From contig NZ_FZOD01000013.1 of the NCBI RefSeq assembly GCF_900188345.1, positions 1 through 64,000 of the forward strand: 64,000 nucleotides of DNA, written 5' to 3'. The translations under genes and the position numbers were made by a program. This document shows, piece by piece, positions 1-7,787 of the stretch. Every line of letters begins with the position of its first letter. The first letter of the stretch is position 1. The DNA is from Streptosporangium subroseum. GTDB taxonomy: Bacteria; Actinomycetota; Actinomycetes; Streptosporangiales; Streptosporangiaceae. A model generated the notes under the pieces. It was not told the origin of the DNA. It did no database searches and saw nothing but the letters and a program-made list of their open reading frames with translations.

Positions 1-210
1 GTCGCTGTCCTTAAGACGGATGTCTCCGAGCTCAAGACGGACGTCGCTGTCCTTAAGACGGATGTGTCCGAGCTGAAGACGGACGTCTCCGTCCTCAAGG
101 AGGATGTCTCCGGCCTCAAGCACGATGTCGGCGAGCTCAAGGAGAACTTCGGGGTCATGGACGGGAAGCTCGACCGGGTCATTCAGTGGCTGGGGATGCC
201 GCCGAGCTGA
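1..210 (+). CDS. Coiled-coil heptad-repeat protein, 3' end only
   Basis: An open frame enters from the window edge and ends with TGA at 208-210. The visible 69 residues are seven-residue repeats of the form V-x-x-L-K-x-D (VAVLKTD, VSELKTD, VSVLKED and variants), then a short tail ending WLGMPPS. Hydrophobic residues at a and d with Lys and Asp between predict a parallel coiled coil. The DNA repeats as a 21-bp unit, and alternate pairs form a nearly identical 42-bp unit. Neither start nor upstream domains are visible, so function is unknown; short actinomycete coiled-coil proteins of this style are generally unassigned. The downstream genes are on the opposite strand. Confidence 0.75.
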   Translation, partial: VAVLKTDVSELKTDVAVLKTDVSELKTDVSVLKEDVSGLKHDVGELKENFGVMDGKLDRVIQWLGMPPS

Positions 211-219
211 GGGCGTCGG

Positions 220-795
220 TCAGGCTGAGCGGACCACCGGGGTGCCGGTGAGCAGGATTCCGGCGGAGTCGAGCTCGGCCAGGGCGGCCTTGGTGGTCGA
301 AGCGGCCACTCCGGCGGTCAGATCCAGCAGCACCTGTACGGCCAGGCCGTTCCTGGCCGCGTCCAGGGCGGTGGCCCGCACGCAGTGATCGGTGGCGATG
401 CCGACGACGTCCACCGTGTCCACCTGGCGTTCGGAGAGCCAGTCGGCGAGGTTTGAGCCGTCGGAGGAGGCGCCCTCGAAGCCGCTGTAGGCGGCGGCGT
501 GGGCGCCCTTGCTGAACACCTCCTCGACACGTGCCGTGTCGAGGGCCGGGTGAAAGTCCGCACCCGAAGTGCCGGCCACGCAGTGGGTGGGCCAGGTGTT
601 CACGTAGTCCGGTTCGGCGGAGAAGTGGCCGCCGGGATCCACGTGGAAATCCCGGGTGGCCACGACGTGGTCGTAATGATGTGAGGCGGCGTGCAGGGAG
701 ATGGCGGCGGCCACCTCGCTGCCGCCGCCCACCGCCAGGCTGCCGCCCTCGCAGAAGTCGTTCTGGACATCGGTGATGATCAATGCGGTGGCCAC
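220..795 (-). CDS. pncA: Nicotinamidase (pyrazinamidase)
   Basis: Hydrolyses nicotinamide to nicotinate and ammonia in cytosolic NAD salvage. The 191-residue isochorismatase-fold protein carries the catalytic triad Asp9 (in ITDVQNDF), Lys96 (FSKGA) and Cys138 (ATDHCVR). The metal site is Asp49, His51, His57 and His71, at the same spacing as M. tuberculosis PncA. It starts at GTG, only 5 bp after the pncB stop, so the two are co-transcribed and probably translationally coupled. pncB supplies the next step, nicotinate to nicotinate mononucleotide. The length is normal and all key residues are present. Confidence 0.97.
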   Translation of the reverse strand: MATALIITDVQNDFCEGGSLAVGGGSEVAAAISLHAASHHYDHVVATRDFHVDPGGHFSAEPDYVNTWPTHCVAGTSGADFHPALDTARVEEVFSKGAHAAAYSGFEGASSDGSNLADWLSERQVDTVDVVGIATDHCVRATALDAARNGLAVQVLLDLTAGVAASTTKAALAELDSAGILLTGTPVVRSA

Positions 796-800
796 GGGCC

Positions 801-2090
801 CTAGTCAAACATGGTCGGGATCGCGGCGTAACCCCGGGACAGCTGATGGGCGGGGGCCGGGAGTTCGGCGACCGCGTCGCGGTGTCGCCCGCGGATCCTC
901 TCCAGGGTCTCCCGGCCGACGACCTCGCCGTCCTTGACCAGCTGGACCTGGAGCGGGCGGGCATCCGCGGGCCGGTCGCCTGCGACGGTGACCAGCTCGG
1001 CGATCGCCGTTCCCGTGGCGTCGAGCTTGCGGAAGGCGTCCTTGCGACCACCCCTGCTGGGTTTGCCCACCGACCTCTTGGCGACCGGCCGCATGATTCC
1101 GTCGGCGTCCTCGCGGGCGACGAGCTTGTAGACCAGCGCGGCCGTGGGCGAGCCGGAGCCGGTGACGAGCGAGGTGCCGACGCCGTAGACGTCCACGGGG
1201 GCGGAGGCCAGTGCCGCGATGGCGTACTCGTCCAGGTCGCTGGTGACGATGATCCGGGTCTTGTGCGCCCCCAGCGCGTCGAGCTGCTCGCGGACCTCGT
1301 GGGCGACCTGGGCCAGGTCGCCGGAGTCGAGGCGGACGGCGCCCAGGCTGGGACCGGCCAGCTCCACCGCGGTCCGTACGGCCTGCGCCACGTCGTAGGT
1401 GTCCACGAGCAGCGTGGTGCCGGTGCCGAGCGAGTTGATCTGGGCCTGGAAGGCCTGTTCCTCGGAGTCGTGCAGGAGCGTGAAGGCGTGGGCCGCGGTC
1501 CCGGCGGTCGGCACGCCGTACGCGTGCCCGGCCATGAGGTTGGAGGTGGCGGAGAACCCGGCCAGGTAGGCGGCCCGGGCGGCGGCCACGGCCGACATCT
1601 CGTGGGTGCGCCGCGAGCCCATCTCGATGAGCGGCCTGGATCCGGCGGCGTGGATCATCCGGGAGGCCGCGGTGGCGATCGCGCAGTCATGGTTGAGGAC
1701 CGACAGGATCACCGTTTCAAGGAGCACGGCCTCGGCGAACGTGCCCTCCACGGTCATGATCGGGGAACCGGGGAAGTAACACTCCCCCTCGGCATAGCCG
1801 TACAGGTGTCCGGAGAACCGGTAGCCGGCGAGAAACTCCAGGGTGCGGGAGTCGACCACCTGGTTGTCCCGGAGGAAGGCGAGATCCTCGTCTTCGAAGC
1901 GGAAACGCTCCAGCGCCTCAAGCACGCGGCCGGTCCCCGCGACCACCCCGTATCGCCGTCCTCCGGGCAGTTGCCGCGCGAAGACCTCGAACACCGCACG
2001 CCGCGATGCGGCCCCGCTGCGCAATGAGGCCTCCAGCATCGTCAGCTCATAGTGATCAGTAAGCAACGCACTGCTCATGGCCATCGTCAT
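801..2090 (-). CDS. pncB: Nicotinate phosphoribosyltransferase
   Basis: Converts nicotinate and PRPP to nicotinate mononucleotide, the step after PncA in NAD salvage. The 429-residue product has the family start LTDHYELTM, the central EMGSRRTHE segment and a C-terminal phosphate-binding region with YGVGTSL. The frame stays open further upstream, but conservation begins at LLTDHYELTM. An ATG at 2090 lies 7 nt after a TANNNT -10 element (2103-2098, minus strand), which fits leaderless expression; ATGs at 2084 and 2078 are also possible. It heads a pncB-pncA operon divergent from clpS. Confidence 0.96.
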   Translation of the reverse strand: MTMAMSSALLTDHYELTMLEASLRSGAASRRAVFEVFARQLPGGRRYGVVAGTGRVLEALERFRFEDEDLAFLRDNQVVDSRTLEFLAGYRFSGHLYGYAEGECYFPGSPIMTVEGTFAEAVLLETVILSVLNHDCAIATAASRMIHAAGSRPLIEMGSRRTHEMSAVAAARAAYLAGFSATSNLMAGHAYGVPTAGTAAHAFTLLHDSEEQAFQAQINSLGTGTTLLVDTYDVAQAVRTAVELAGPSLGAVRLDSGDLAQVAHEVREQLDALGAHKTRIIVTSDLDEYAIAALASAPVDVYGVGTSLVTGSGSPTAALVYKLVAREDADGIMRPVAKRSVGKPSRGGRKDAFRKLDATGTAIAELVTVAGDRPADARPLQVQLVKDGEVVGRETLERIRGRHRDAVAELPAPAHQLSRGYAAIPTMFD

Positions 2091-2124
2091 GAGTCGAAGA
2101 CTAAGGCCGGGGTAGGGCAGACTG
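2091..2124. promoter_or_regulatory. Divergent pncB/clpS promoter region
   Basis: Only 34 bp separate the two starts. On the minus strand TAGTCT (2103-2098) lies 7 nt before the pncB ATG. On the plus strand TAGGGC (2113-2118) lies 6 nt before the clpS GTG. Both would give leaderless or nearly leaderless mRNAs. No good -35 box is seen for either, and the two core promoters overlap. Confidence 0.45.
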
Positions 2125-2418
2125 GTGAATGTGGGTAGCACCGCTCCAACGGAGGTCGAGCGTCCGTCAATCGACGTACGGCCCGATCTGCCATGGTTGA
2201 CCATCGTCTGGAATGACCCGGTCAACCTGATGTCCTATGTGACTTATGTCTTTCAGTCCGTCTTCGGTTACTCGAAGGAGAAGGCGGAGAAGCTGATGCT
2301 GGACGTGCATCACAAGGGCCGGGCCGTTGTGTCCAGCGGCACCCGCGAGGAGATGGAGCGCGACGTGCAGATCATGCACTCCTACGGCCTGTGGGCGACC
2401 GTTCAGCGGGACTCATGA
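2125..2418 (+). CDS. clpS: ATP-dependent Clp protease adaptor ClpS
   Basis: ClpS binds N-degron substrates and delivers them to ClpAP or ClpC1P. This 97-residue protein shows the core WNDPVNLMSYV...F, then HHKGRAVVSSGTREEME and a C-terminal HSYGLWAT. These correspond to the substrate pocket and the Clp N-domain contact surface. Two in-frame GTGs, 2125 and 2131, could start translation. It is followed by a DUF2017 gene and the mec-cysO-cysM genes, the order found at M. tuberculosis Rv1331-Rv1336. Confidence 0.95.
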   Translation: MNVGSTAPTEVERPSIDVRPDLPWLTIVWNDPVNLMSYVTYVFQSVFGYSKEKAEKLMLDVHHKGRAVVSSGTREEMERDVQIMHSYGLWATVQRDS

Positions 2419-2500
2419 GCGGTCGGACCAGGTGTGGCTCGTCGCGCGACGGGCGGCGTTCGAGCCTCCCGAGAGGCCGGCGAAGAGTGGTGGGTGAGAA

Positions 2501-3025
2501 GTGAGCTCGGGGTTCATGCCTGGACGCAGGGGCGGTGTGATCACGGTCTTCGACGCGGCCGAGGTCTCGATCCTGCGCTCGCTGGTCTCCCAGATCCTCG
2601 GCCTGATCGAGCCGGGGGAGACCGGGGACGATCCCCTGGAGCGGGCGCTCGGCATCGGCTCGTCCGAGCAGTCCACCGATCCGGTGCTGGCCCGGCTGTT
2701 CCCCTCGGCCTACGAGGATCATGAGCAGTCCGCGGAGTTCCGCCGTTACACCGAGGCGACCCTGCGCGACGGCAAGCGGGCCGACGCCCAGACCATGCTC
2801 GACAGCGCCGAGCCCGGCCGGGTGGAGCTCACCCAGGAGCAGGCACAGGCGTGGATGCGTGCGTTGAACGACGTACGGCTGGCGCTGGGCACCCGGCTGG
2901 AGGTGACCGAGGAGGTCCATGACGAGATCGCCGAGATGCCGGAGGACGACCCCCGCTACCCGGCGTATGTCACTTACGACTGGTTGACCTACCTCCAGGA
3001 CACCCTGGTCCGTGCCCTTTGGTAA
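2501..3025 (+). CDS. DUF2017 family protein
   Basis: A 174-residue soluble, mainly helical and acidic protein that matches the actinobacterial DUF2017 family by its position after clpS and by its C-terminal YDWLTYLQDTLVRALW-type ending. The biochemical role is not established; constant pairing with clpS suggests a link to Clp proteolysis (inference). The start is uncertain: GTG 2501 is used, but ATG 2516 and GTG 2537 are alternatives. Its TAA stop at 3023-3025 forms the first half of a TAACTT -10 element serving mec. Confidence 0.85.
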   Translation: MSSGFMPGRRGGVITVFDAAEVSILRSLVSQILGLIEPGETGDDPLERALGIGSSEQSTDPVLARLFPSAYEDHEQSAEFRRYTEATLRDGKRADAQTMLDSAEPGRVELTQEQAQAWMRALNDVRLALGTRLEVTEEVHDEIAEMPEDDPRYPAYVTYDWLTYLQDTLVRALW

Positions 3026-3034
3026 CTTCCAGAC

Positions 3035-3451
3035 ATGCTCACCATCTCTCGGGAACTGGTTGACAAGATCATCGCGCATGCCCGGGCCGACCACCCGGAC
3101 GAGGCCTGTGGCGTGGTCGCCGGGCCGATCGGCTCGGACTCCCCCGAGCGGTTCGTCGCGATGGAGAACGCCGAGCGGTCGCCCACGTTCTACCGCTTCG
3201 ACTCGCTGGAACAGCTCCGCGTCTGGCGGGAGATGGACGACCTCGACGAGGAGCCGGTGATCATCTATCACTCGCACACCGCGACCGAGGCCTACCCCTC
3301 CCGCACCGACATCAGCTACGCCTCCGAGCCGAACGCCCATTACGTGCTGGTCTCCACCCGCGAGGAGCTGGGGGAGAAGGCGGAGTTCCGCTCGTACCGG
3401 ATCGTCGACGGGGTCGTGAACGAGGAAGAGGTCACGATCACTTTGGGGTGA
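3035..3451 (+). CDS. mec: JAMM metalloprotease Mec (CysO-cysteine peptidase)
   Basis: A zinc JAB1/MPN+ peptidase of 138 residues. The JAMM motif is visible as an early Glu followed by YHSHT...AYPSRTDISYA, giving the two His and the Asp that bind zinc. In M. tuberculosis the homologue (Rv1334) releases cysteine from the CysO-cysteine adduct made by CysM. CysO and CysM are encoded immediately downstream. ATG 3035 lies 6 nt after TAACTT (3023-3028), so an internal leaderless promoter is likely. Because the CysO here has residues beyond Gly-Gly, Mec may also trim its C terminus (inference). Confidence 0.93.
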   Translation: MLTISRELVDKIIAHARADHPDEACGVVAGPIGSDSPERFVAMENAERSPTFYRFDSLEQLRVWREMDDLDEEPVIIYHSHTATEAYPSRTDISYASEPNAHYVLVSTREELGEKAEFRSYRIVDGVVNEEEVTITLG

Positions 3452-3490
3452 TCGGCGGCCCGCTGACCGATACGGCCGTGCGGGGATGGG

Positions 3491-3496
3491 TAAACT
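3491..3496 (+). promoter_or_regulatory. -10 element for the cysteine leader ORF
   Basis: TAAACT fits TANNNT and ends 7 nt before the ATG at 3504, placing the transcription start on or beside the start codon. No convincing -35 is visible at 16-19 bp. This would let the leader ORF, cysO and cysM be transcribed separately from mec. Confidence 0.5.
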
Positions 3497-3503
3497 GGCA
3501 AGC

Positions 3504-3641
3504 ATGTTGACCGCTGACCCGAGCCCGGAGGACGTCGTGCTCTCGCGTCCCGGTGCGTGGGCGCGGCAAGCGGATGTCGCGCCGGTACAGAACTTCCTGT
3601 TCGCGCACACCCCGTCCGTCGTCGTCTACGACTGTCGCTGA
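3504..3641 (+). CDS. Small ORF, candidate cysteine-sensing leader peptide
   Basis: A 45-codon ORF lies between mec and cysO. It starts at ATG 3504, 7 nt after a TANNNT -10 element, and ends with Tyr-Asp-Cys-Arg-stop. Third positions are mostly G or C, as in the neighbouring genes, so it is probably translated. Short actinobacterial upstream ORFs with Cys codons near their end are known to regulate sulfur genes by ribosome stalling. Here there is a single Cys codon, second from the end, and a potential hairpin at 3667-3692 lies 26 nt after the stop. Regulation of cysO-cysM is inferred; it may simply be a small conserved protein. Confidence 0.55.
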   Translation: MLTADPSPEDVVLSRPGAWARQADVAPVQNFLFAHTPSVVVYDCR

Positions 3642-3666
3642 CCCGGTTTTCCGGAATCCTCCCGTG

Positions 3667-3692
3667 CCCGCCGGTGTTCTGAATCCGGTGGG
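3667..3692 (+). promoter_or_regulatory. Hairpin between leader ORF and cysO
   Basis: CCCGCCGG (3667-3674) can pair with CCGGTGGG (3685-3692) with one G-U pair and a 10-nt loop. It lies after the leader ORF stop and before the cysO Shine-Dalgarno (AAGGAG, 3720-3725). It is too far from cysO to occlude it directly, but it could act as an attenuator or pause. Confidence 0.35.
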
Positions 3693-3736
3693 CGGCACTC
3701 CCATGACGACTGACGACACAAGGAGATTGACCCGCG

Positions 3737-4015
3737 ATGGCCATCGAGATCCGCATTCCGACCATCCTGCGCACCTACACCGACGGAGCCAAGGCCGTGG
3801 ACGCCAAGGGCGCCACGCTGCAGGAGCTGATCGACGATCTGGAGGCCGGGCACCCCGGGCTGAAGGACCGTCTGATCGACAAGGGCGCGCTGCGCCGCTT
3901 CGTGAACGTGTACCTGAACGACGAGGACGTCCGCTTTCTGGGCGGGCTGGAGACCCCGGTCGCGGACGGCGACACGGTCACCGTCCTGCCCGCCGTGGCC
4001 GGTGGCGCCCGCTAG
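3737..4015 (+). CDS. cysO: Sulfur-carrier protein CysO
   Basis: A ubiquitin-fold ThiS/MoaD-type protein of 92 residues. As a C-terminal thiocarboxylate it donates sulfur to CysM for cysteine synthesis from O-phosphoserine. Family blocks include IPTILRTYTDG, FVNVYLNDEDVRFLGGL and VTVLPAVAGG. M. tuberculosis CysO ends at Gly-Gly; this protein continues with Ala-Arg, so those residues must be removed before activation if the chemistry is the same. The neighbouring Mec protease is the obvious candidate. A clear Shine-Dalgarno precedes the ATG. Confidence 0.95.
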   Translation: MAIEIRIPTILRTYTDGAKAVDAKGATLQELIDDLEAGHPGLKDRLIDKGALRRFVNVYLNDEDVRFLGGLETPVADGDTVTVLPAVAGGAR

Positions 4016-4098
4016 TCGCACAGCGCCGCCTGCCCCACCGGGCCGGCGGCGCCCGCTGATGTTCCCTGTTCGTTGGCACGATGCGGAAGCCGTACATC

Positions 4099-5046
4099 AT
4101 GCGCTTTGACTCACTGATCGACTCGGTCGGCCGCACGCCCCTGGTCGGGCTGCCCCGGCTGTCCCCCTCGCAGGACGTGCGGATCTGGGCCAAGCTCGAA
4201 GACCGCAACCCGACAGGTTCGATCAAGGACCGCCCGGCGCTGTGGATGATCGAGCAGGCCGAGAAGGACGGGCTCCTCCAGCCGGGCTGCACCATCCTCG
4301 AACCCACGAGCGGCAACACCGGAATCTCGCTGGCGATGTCCGCCCGGCTCAAGGGCTACAAGCTGATCTGCGTGATGCCCGAGAACACCTCAGAGGAGCG
4401 CCGTCAGCTTCTGCGAATGTGGGGGGCGAAGATCATTTCCTCTCCCGCGGCGGGCGGCTCCAACGAGGCGGTCAGGGTCGCCAAGGGTCTGGCCGCGGAG
4501 AACCCGGACTGGGTGATGCTCTATCAGTACGGCAACCCGGCCAACTGGCGTTCCCACTACGAGTCGACGGGCCCGGAGATCCTTGAGGACCTCCCGTCCG
4601 TGACCCACTTCGTGGCCGGTCTGGGCACCACGGGCACGCTGATGGGCGTCGGCCGGTTCCTGCGCGAGCGCGTCCCCGACGTGAAGATCGTCGCCGCTGA
4701 GCCGCGTTACGGCGAGCTGGTGTACGGCCTGCGCAACGTCGACGAGGGCTTCATCCCCGAGCTCTACGATCCCGATGTCCTGACCACGCGCTTCTCCGTC
4801 TCCTCCGCCGACGCGCTCCGGCGCACAAGAGAGCTGCTGAGCACCGAGGGCATCTTCGCCGGTGTCTCCACCGGCGCGGCCCTGCACGCCGCCCTCGGCA
4901 TGGCGAGCAAGGCCGTTCAGGCGGGGGAGCGGGCCGACATCGCGTTCGTGGTGGCGGACGGCGGGTGGAAATACCTGTCCACCGGCGCCTACGAGGGGAC
5001 GCTGGACGAGGCCGAGGAGCGACTCGAAGGCCAGCTCTGGGCGTGA
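4099..5046 (+). CDS. cysM: CysO-dependent cysteine synthase
   Basis: A PLP-dependent fold type II enzyme of about 315 residues. It condenses O-phosphoserine with thiocarboxylated CysO to give CysO-cysteine, which Mec then cleaves. The Schiff-base lysine is Lys43 in TGSIKDRPA. The substrate loop EPTSGNTGI, the phosphate-binding GLGTTGT and the C-terminal ADGGWKYLSTG are all present. ATG 4099 (MRFDSLIDSVGRTPL) matches the family N terminus and has a weak GGAAG upstream; ATG 4081 would add six residues. It is the last gene of the cys set and faces the DUF3352 gene across a strong terminator. Confidence 0.95.
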   Translation: MRFDSLIDSVGRTPLVGLPRLSPSQDVRIWAKLEDRNPTGSIKDRPALWMIEQAEKDGLLQPGCTILEPTSGNTGISLAMSARLKGYKLICVMPENTSEERRQLLRMWGAKIISSPAAGGSNEAVRVAKGLAAENPDWVMLYQYGNPANWRSHYESTGPEILEDLPSVTHFVAGLGTTGTLMGVGRFLRERVPDVKIVAAEPRYGELVYGLRNVDEGFIPELYDPDVLTTRFSVSSADALRRTRELLSTEGIFAGVSTGAALHAALGMASKAVQAGERADIAFVVADGGWKYLSTGAYEGTLDEAEERLEGQLWA

Positions 5047-5090
5047 CCGGCCCCGCCGTGAACGAATCCCGGGATGGATCCGGCTCTGGT

Positions 5091-5262
5091 GTGAACAGGC
5101 CCTGAGACGACGGGGTCGAGAGCGAACGGGCTCCGAGACGAACGGGTTCCCGGCGTGAACAGGCCCTGAGATGACGAGCTTCTGATGTGGACGGGCTCCG
5201 AGACGAACGGGCTCCGAGACGAACGGGCTTCTGATGTGAACGGGCCCTGAGATGACAGGGCC
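5091..5262. repeat. Degenerate ~16-bp tandem repeat array
   Basis: About eleven imperfect copies of a 15-17 bp unit alternating forms such as GAACGGGCTCCGAGAC and GTGAACAGGCCCTGAGA lie between the cysM stop and the terminator. They drift in sequence but keep phase. A minus-strand reading frame crosses them but has no ribosome site or family resemblance, so the array is read as non-coding. Confidence 0.6.
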
Positions 5263-5309
5263 GACGACAAGGGCGGGCGTCCCCGATGGGGGCGCCCGCC
5301 CTTGTCGTC
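5263..5309. terminator. Bidirectional terminator, cysM / DUF3352 gene
   Basis: A perfect 17-bp inverted repeat (5263-5279 with 5293-5309) continues inward through CCCC/GGGG to a 3-nt loop. It sits between convergent genes, as expected for a shared intrinsic terminator of the U-tract-poor actinobacterial type. Confidence 0.85.
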
Positions 5310-5348
5310 TCCGGTCAGCTGAGATCGCCGATCACCGGCTGGAGCCGC

Positions 5349-7262
5349 TTAGTTGAACAGGACCCTCAGGGCGAACGAGGAGTCGCCGCCGGACTGGGTG
5401 CCGCTCATGCCCACGGCGCGTAGGGTCTGGAGGTTGGCCTTGTCGTCGCCCTGCAGGCCCTGGAGGTAAAGCTTCTCGACCTTGTCCAGATCGACGTAGA
5501 CGGCGAAGGTCGCCTCGCCGGCATTGGGAATCGCGATCTTGAAGCTCTCGCTGTCGCCCAGCGCGCCGTCCTTGGCGAGCTCGGCGGCGTAGTCCTGCGC
5601 GCTGGCCAGGACGTAGGTGCCGTCACCGGGGACCTTGGCGAGCTGCGGGACAGCGGTCCCGGAGTCGGCCAGGAACTTCTCGATCTTGCCGACGACCTCC
5701 TGCGCCTTGGCCGGGTCGGTGACGATCCGGGCGCCGAACCTGGGCTGGTCGCCGTCGAGGCCGGTTCCGTCCAGGGCCAGGGTGAGGTTCTTGCCGAGCA
5801 GCGTCGCCAGGTCGTCGGGGAGCGCCAGCCCGTACTTCTGCTGGGCCTGGTCGGCGAACTGCTTGAAGGACACGCCGCCGGTCTTTTCGGCCGACTTCAT
5901 GATCTCCGCCCACTGCTTGCCGATCACGTCGCCGAGGCCGGAGATCGAGATCGCACCGGCGGTGGAGGCCGGAAGCGCGCTGATCCGGGAGGGCTCGGGA
6001 GCGCCCATGTCCAGGCCCTGCGCGCCCCGGCTGATGCCGGCCAGCTCGACGTAGTCGCCGTCGAAGCGGAGTGCGCCCGCCACGCGAAGGTTCTTGATCT
6101 GGGCGAGGGCGGTGTCGTCCGCGGCGGCCAGCTCGGGCGCGAGCGCCGCGACCTTGCCCGCGTCCACCCAGAAGGAGAGCACGCCGGTCTCGCCGAGGGC
6201 GCTCAGGTCGTCGGAGAAGTTGGCGTTCTCCGCCAGCGGCGGGGCACTCACGGCCCGGTCGGCCTCCGCCTGGGTGGGAGCGAGCAGCGCGTAGTCCTCG
6301 CGGAAGGCGATGCCGTACTTCTCCTCGCCCATCAGCTTGGCGATCCCCGTCTTGGCCGCGGCCTCGTCGCTGACCTGAACGGCCACCACGACGCCGGGCG
6401 TGGGGTTGCCCTTGGGGGGAGCGAGCACGGCCAGGCCGATGCGGTCGCCGAGCCAGGGCTGGACGTCGGCGGCGTAGTCGATCTTGCCGAGGTCCTGGTT
6501 GTCCTTCTTGATCAGGTCGAAGATGGCCGCGCGCGGGTCGTCGCCGCTGAAGGAGTCCTTGGTGACGGTGAACTTCCGCGCGATGCCGAACAGCGCCAGC
6601 TTCTGGTTCGCCGCCGGGTCGAGGTCGAGACGCACGTACCCCATGGCATCGCCGGGCAGGACGTCATGCGGCTGCGTGCCGCCGCCACTGAGCAGGTTGA
6701 CCGCGAAGACGCCGCCACCGCCCACGAGGACCACGATCAGCGCGGCGATCGCCGCGAGCAGCCAGCCCTTGCCACCCTTGCGGGTGGGCGGTGCGGGTGG
6801 CTGTCCGGTGCTCAGGTAGTCGGGGCCCTGCTGTTGCCAGCCGGGCTGCTGTCCGTAGGCGGGCTGCCCATAGGCCGGCTGCCCGTAGCCGGGCTGCTGT
6901 CCACCGGCCTGCTGGCCGTAAGCCTGCTGTCCGTAGGCCGGCTGCTGGTAGCCGGGCTGCTGGTGGCCTTGCTGGGTGTAGCCGGGCTGGGTCTGCTGGT
7001 AGCCCCCCGGGGTCTGCTGGGTGTAGCCGGGCTGGGCCTGGCCCCCCGCGTTCCGCTGCGGATAGCCAGGCTGCTGCGGGTAGCCGGGCTGGGGGTATCC
7101 AGGCTGGGCCGGCTGCGGGTAGCCGCCCTGCTGGGGATGGTTCTGGGCGTACGGCTGATCGTTCTGCTGCCCACCCTCGTTCCTGCGGTAGGCGATCGTC
7201 CTGTCGGATTGCTCATCCGGCGTAGGCGACTGGTCGGGGGGGTTATTGGCAGGCATGCTCAC
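5349..7262 (-). CDS. DUF3352 family single-pass membrane protein with repetitive N-terminal tail
   Basis: A 637-residue protein. Residues 1-165 are a low-complexity Gln/Pro/Gly/Tyr tail with many PGYxQQ and PAYGQQ repeats, presumably cytoplasmic. One membrane segment follows (WLLAAIAALIVVLVGGGGVFAV, given here as positions about 170-191). The outside remainder matches the DUF3352 layout: LPGDAMGYVRLDLDP, a VQPWLGDRIGLAV block and a VSDEAAA repeat. The function of DUF3352 is unknown. The start is GTG 7262 or ATG 7256; neither has a good Shine-Dalgarno. It ends at the shared terminator with cysM and is monocistronic. Confidence 0.88.
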   Translation of the reverse strand: MSMPANNPPDQSPTPDEQSDRTIAYRRNEGGQQNDQPYAQNHPQQGGYPQPAQPGYPQPGYPQQPGYPQRNAGGQAQPGYTQQTPGGYQQTQPGYTQQGHQQPGYQQPAYGQQAYGQQAGGQQPGYGQPAYGQPAYGQQPGWQQQGPDYLSTGQPPAPPTRKGGKGWLLAAIAALIVVLVGGGGVFAVNLLSGGGTQPHDVLPGDAMGYVRLDLDPAANQKLALFGIARKFTVTKDSFSGDDPRAAIFDLIKKDNQDLGKIDYAADVQPWLGDRIGLAVLAPPKGNPTPGVVVAVQVSDEAAAKTGIAKLMGEEKYGIAFREDYALLAPTQAEADRAVSAPPLAENANFSDDLSALGETGVLSFWVDAGKVAALAPELAAADDTALAQIKNLRVAGALRFDGDYVELAGISRGAQGLDMGAPEPSRISALPASTAGAISISGLGDVIGKQWAEIMKSAEKTGGVSFKQFADQAQQKYGLALPDDLATLLGKNLTLALDGTGLDGDQPRFGARIVTDPAKAQEVVGKIEKFLADSGTAVPQLAKVPGDGTYVLASAQDYAAELAKDGALGDSESFKIAIPNAGEATFAVYVDLDKVEKLYLQGLQGDDKANLQTLRAVGMSGTQSGGDSSFALRVLFN

Positions 7263-7787
7263 TCACAATGTGGGTTTCTCGGATATAGAGAAGTAAGTTA
7301 GTGCACATTGCTAGCAATCGGCTTGCATTGAACTAACTGCGTGATTGCTTCGTCTAAGCCGAATCAGGCCCTTCCAGGGCCTGGACCAGCTTCATCGGCA
7401 CGATCCCGTCGTTTTCGACGGTGGCCATGGCGTCTCGGAAGACCAAATCCCCGCCGTTACAGAACGTCATAGAAGAGCCGGAACATTGTTATGAACAATC
7501 GGCTCGCCCGGTCGCCCGAGTTGCGGATGGACCCCGGCATCATCGGGATCCGCCGCCCCCGGCCCCTGGAAATCCCCCCCGAGGGCCCTCCACGACCCTC
7601 CTCGCGAACCTCTCCGAGGCCTGCGGAAAGCGGCTCCGAGAACCTTCCGGCACCTCTCTGAAAATGGTTACCGGTCTTTTGGCGAAAGCGTGTTCTCCCT
7701 GTTGGCGGCACGTGTGGGAGGCCGGGGAGGCGGGGTTCACGCGGAATGGGTAGGGTGAGCCCTCTAGAACAAGGTTCGGGAGCGTGG
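7263..7787. other. Intergenic region with a 12-bp palindrome
   Basis: No convincing gene is seen here; reading frames on both strands are shadows with poor codon bias. The part nearest the DUF3352 gene is AT-richer and holds the perfect palindrome ATTGCTAGCAAT (7307-7318). This is framed by AGTTAG (7296-7301) and CTAACT (7333-7338), a possible operator for the DUF3352 promoter. A TAGGGT hexamer at 7751 could serve the thioesterase gene. Confidence 0.4.
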
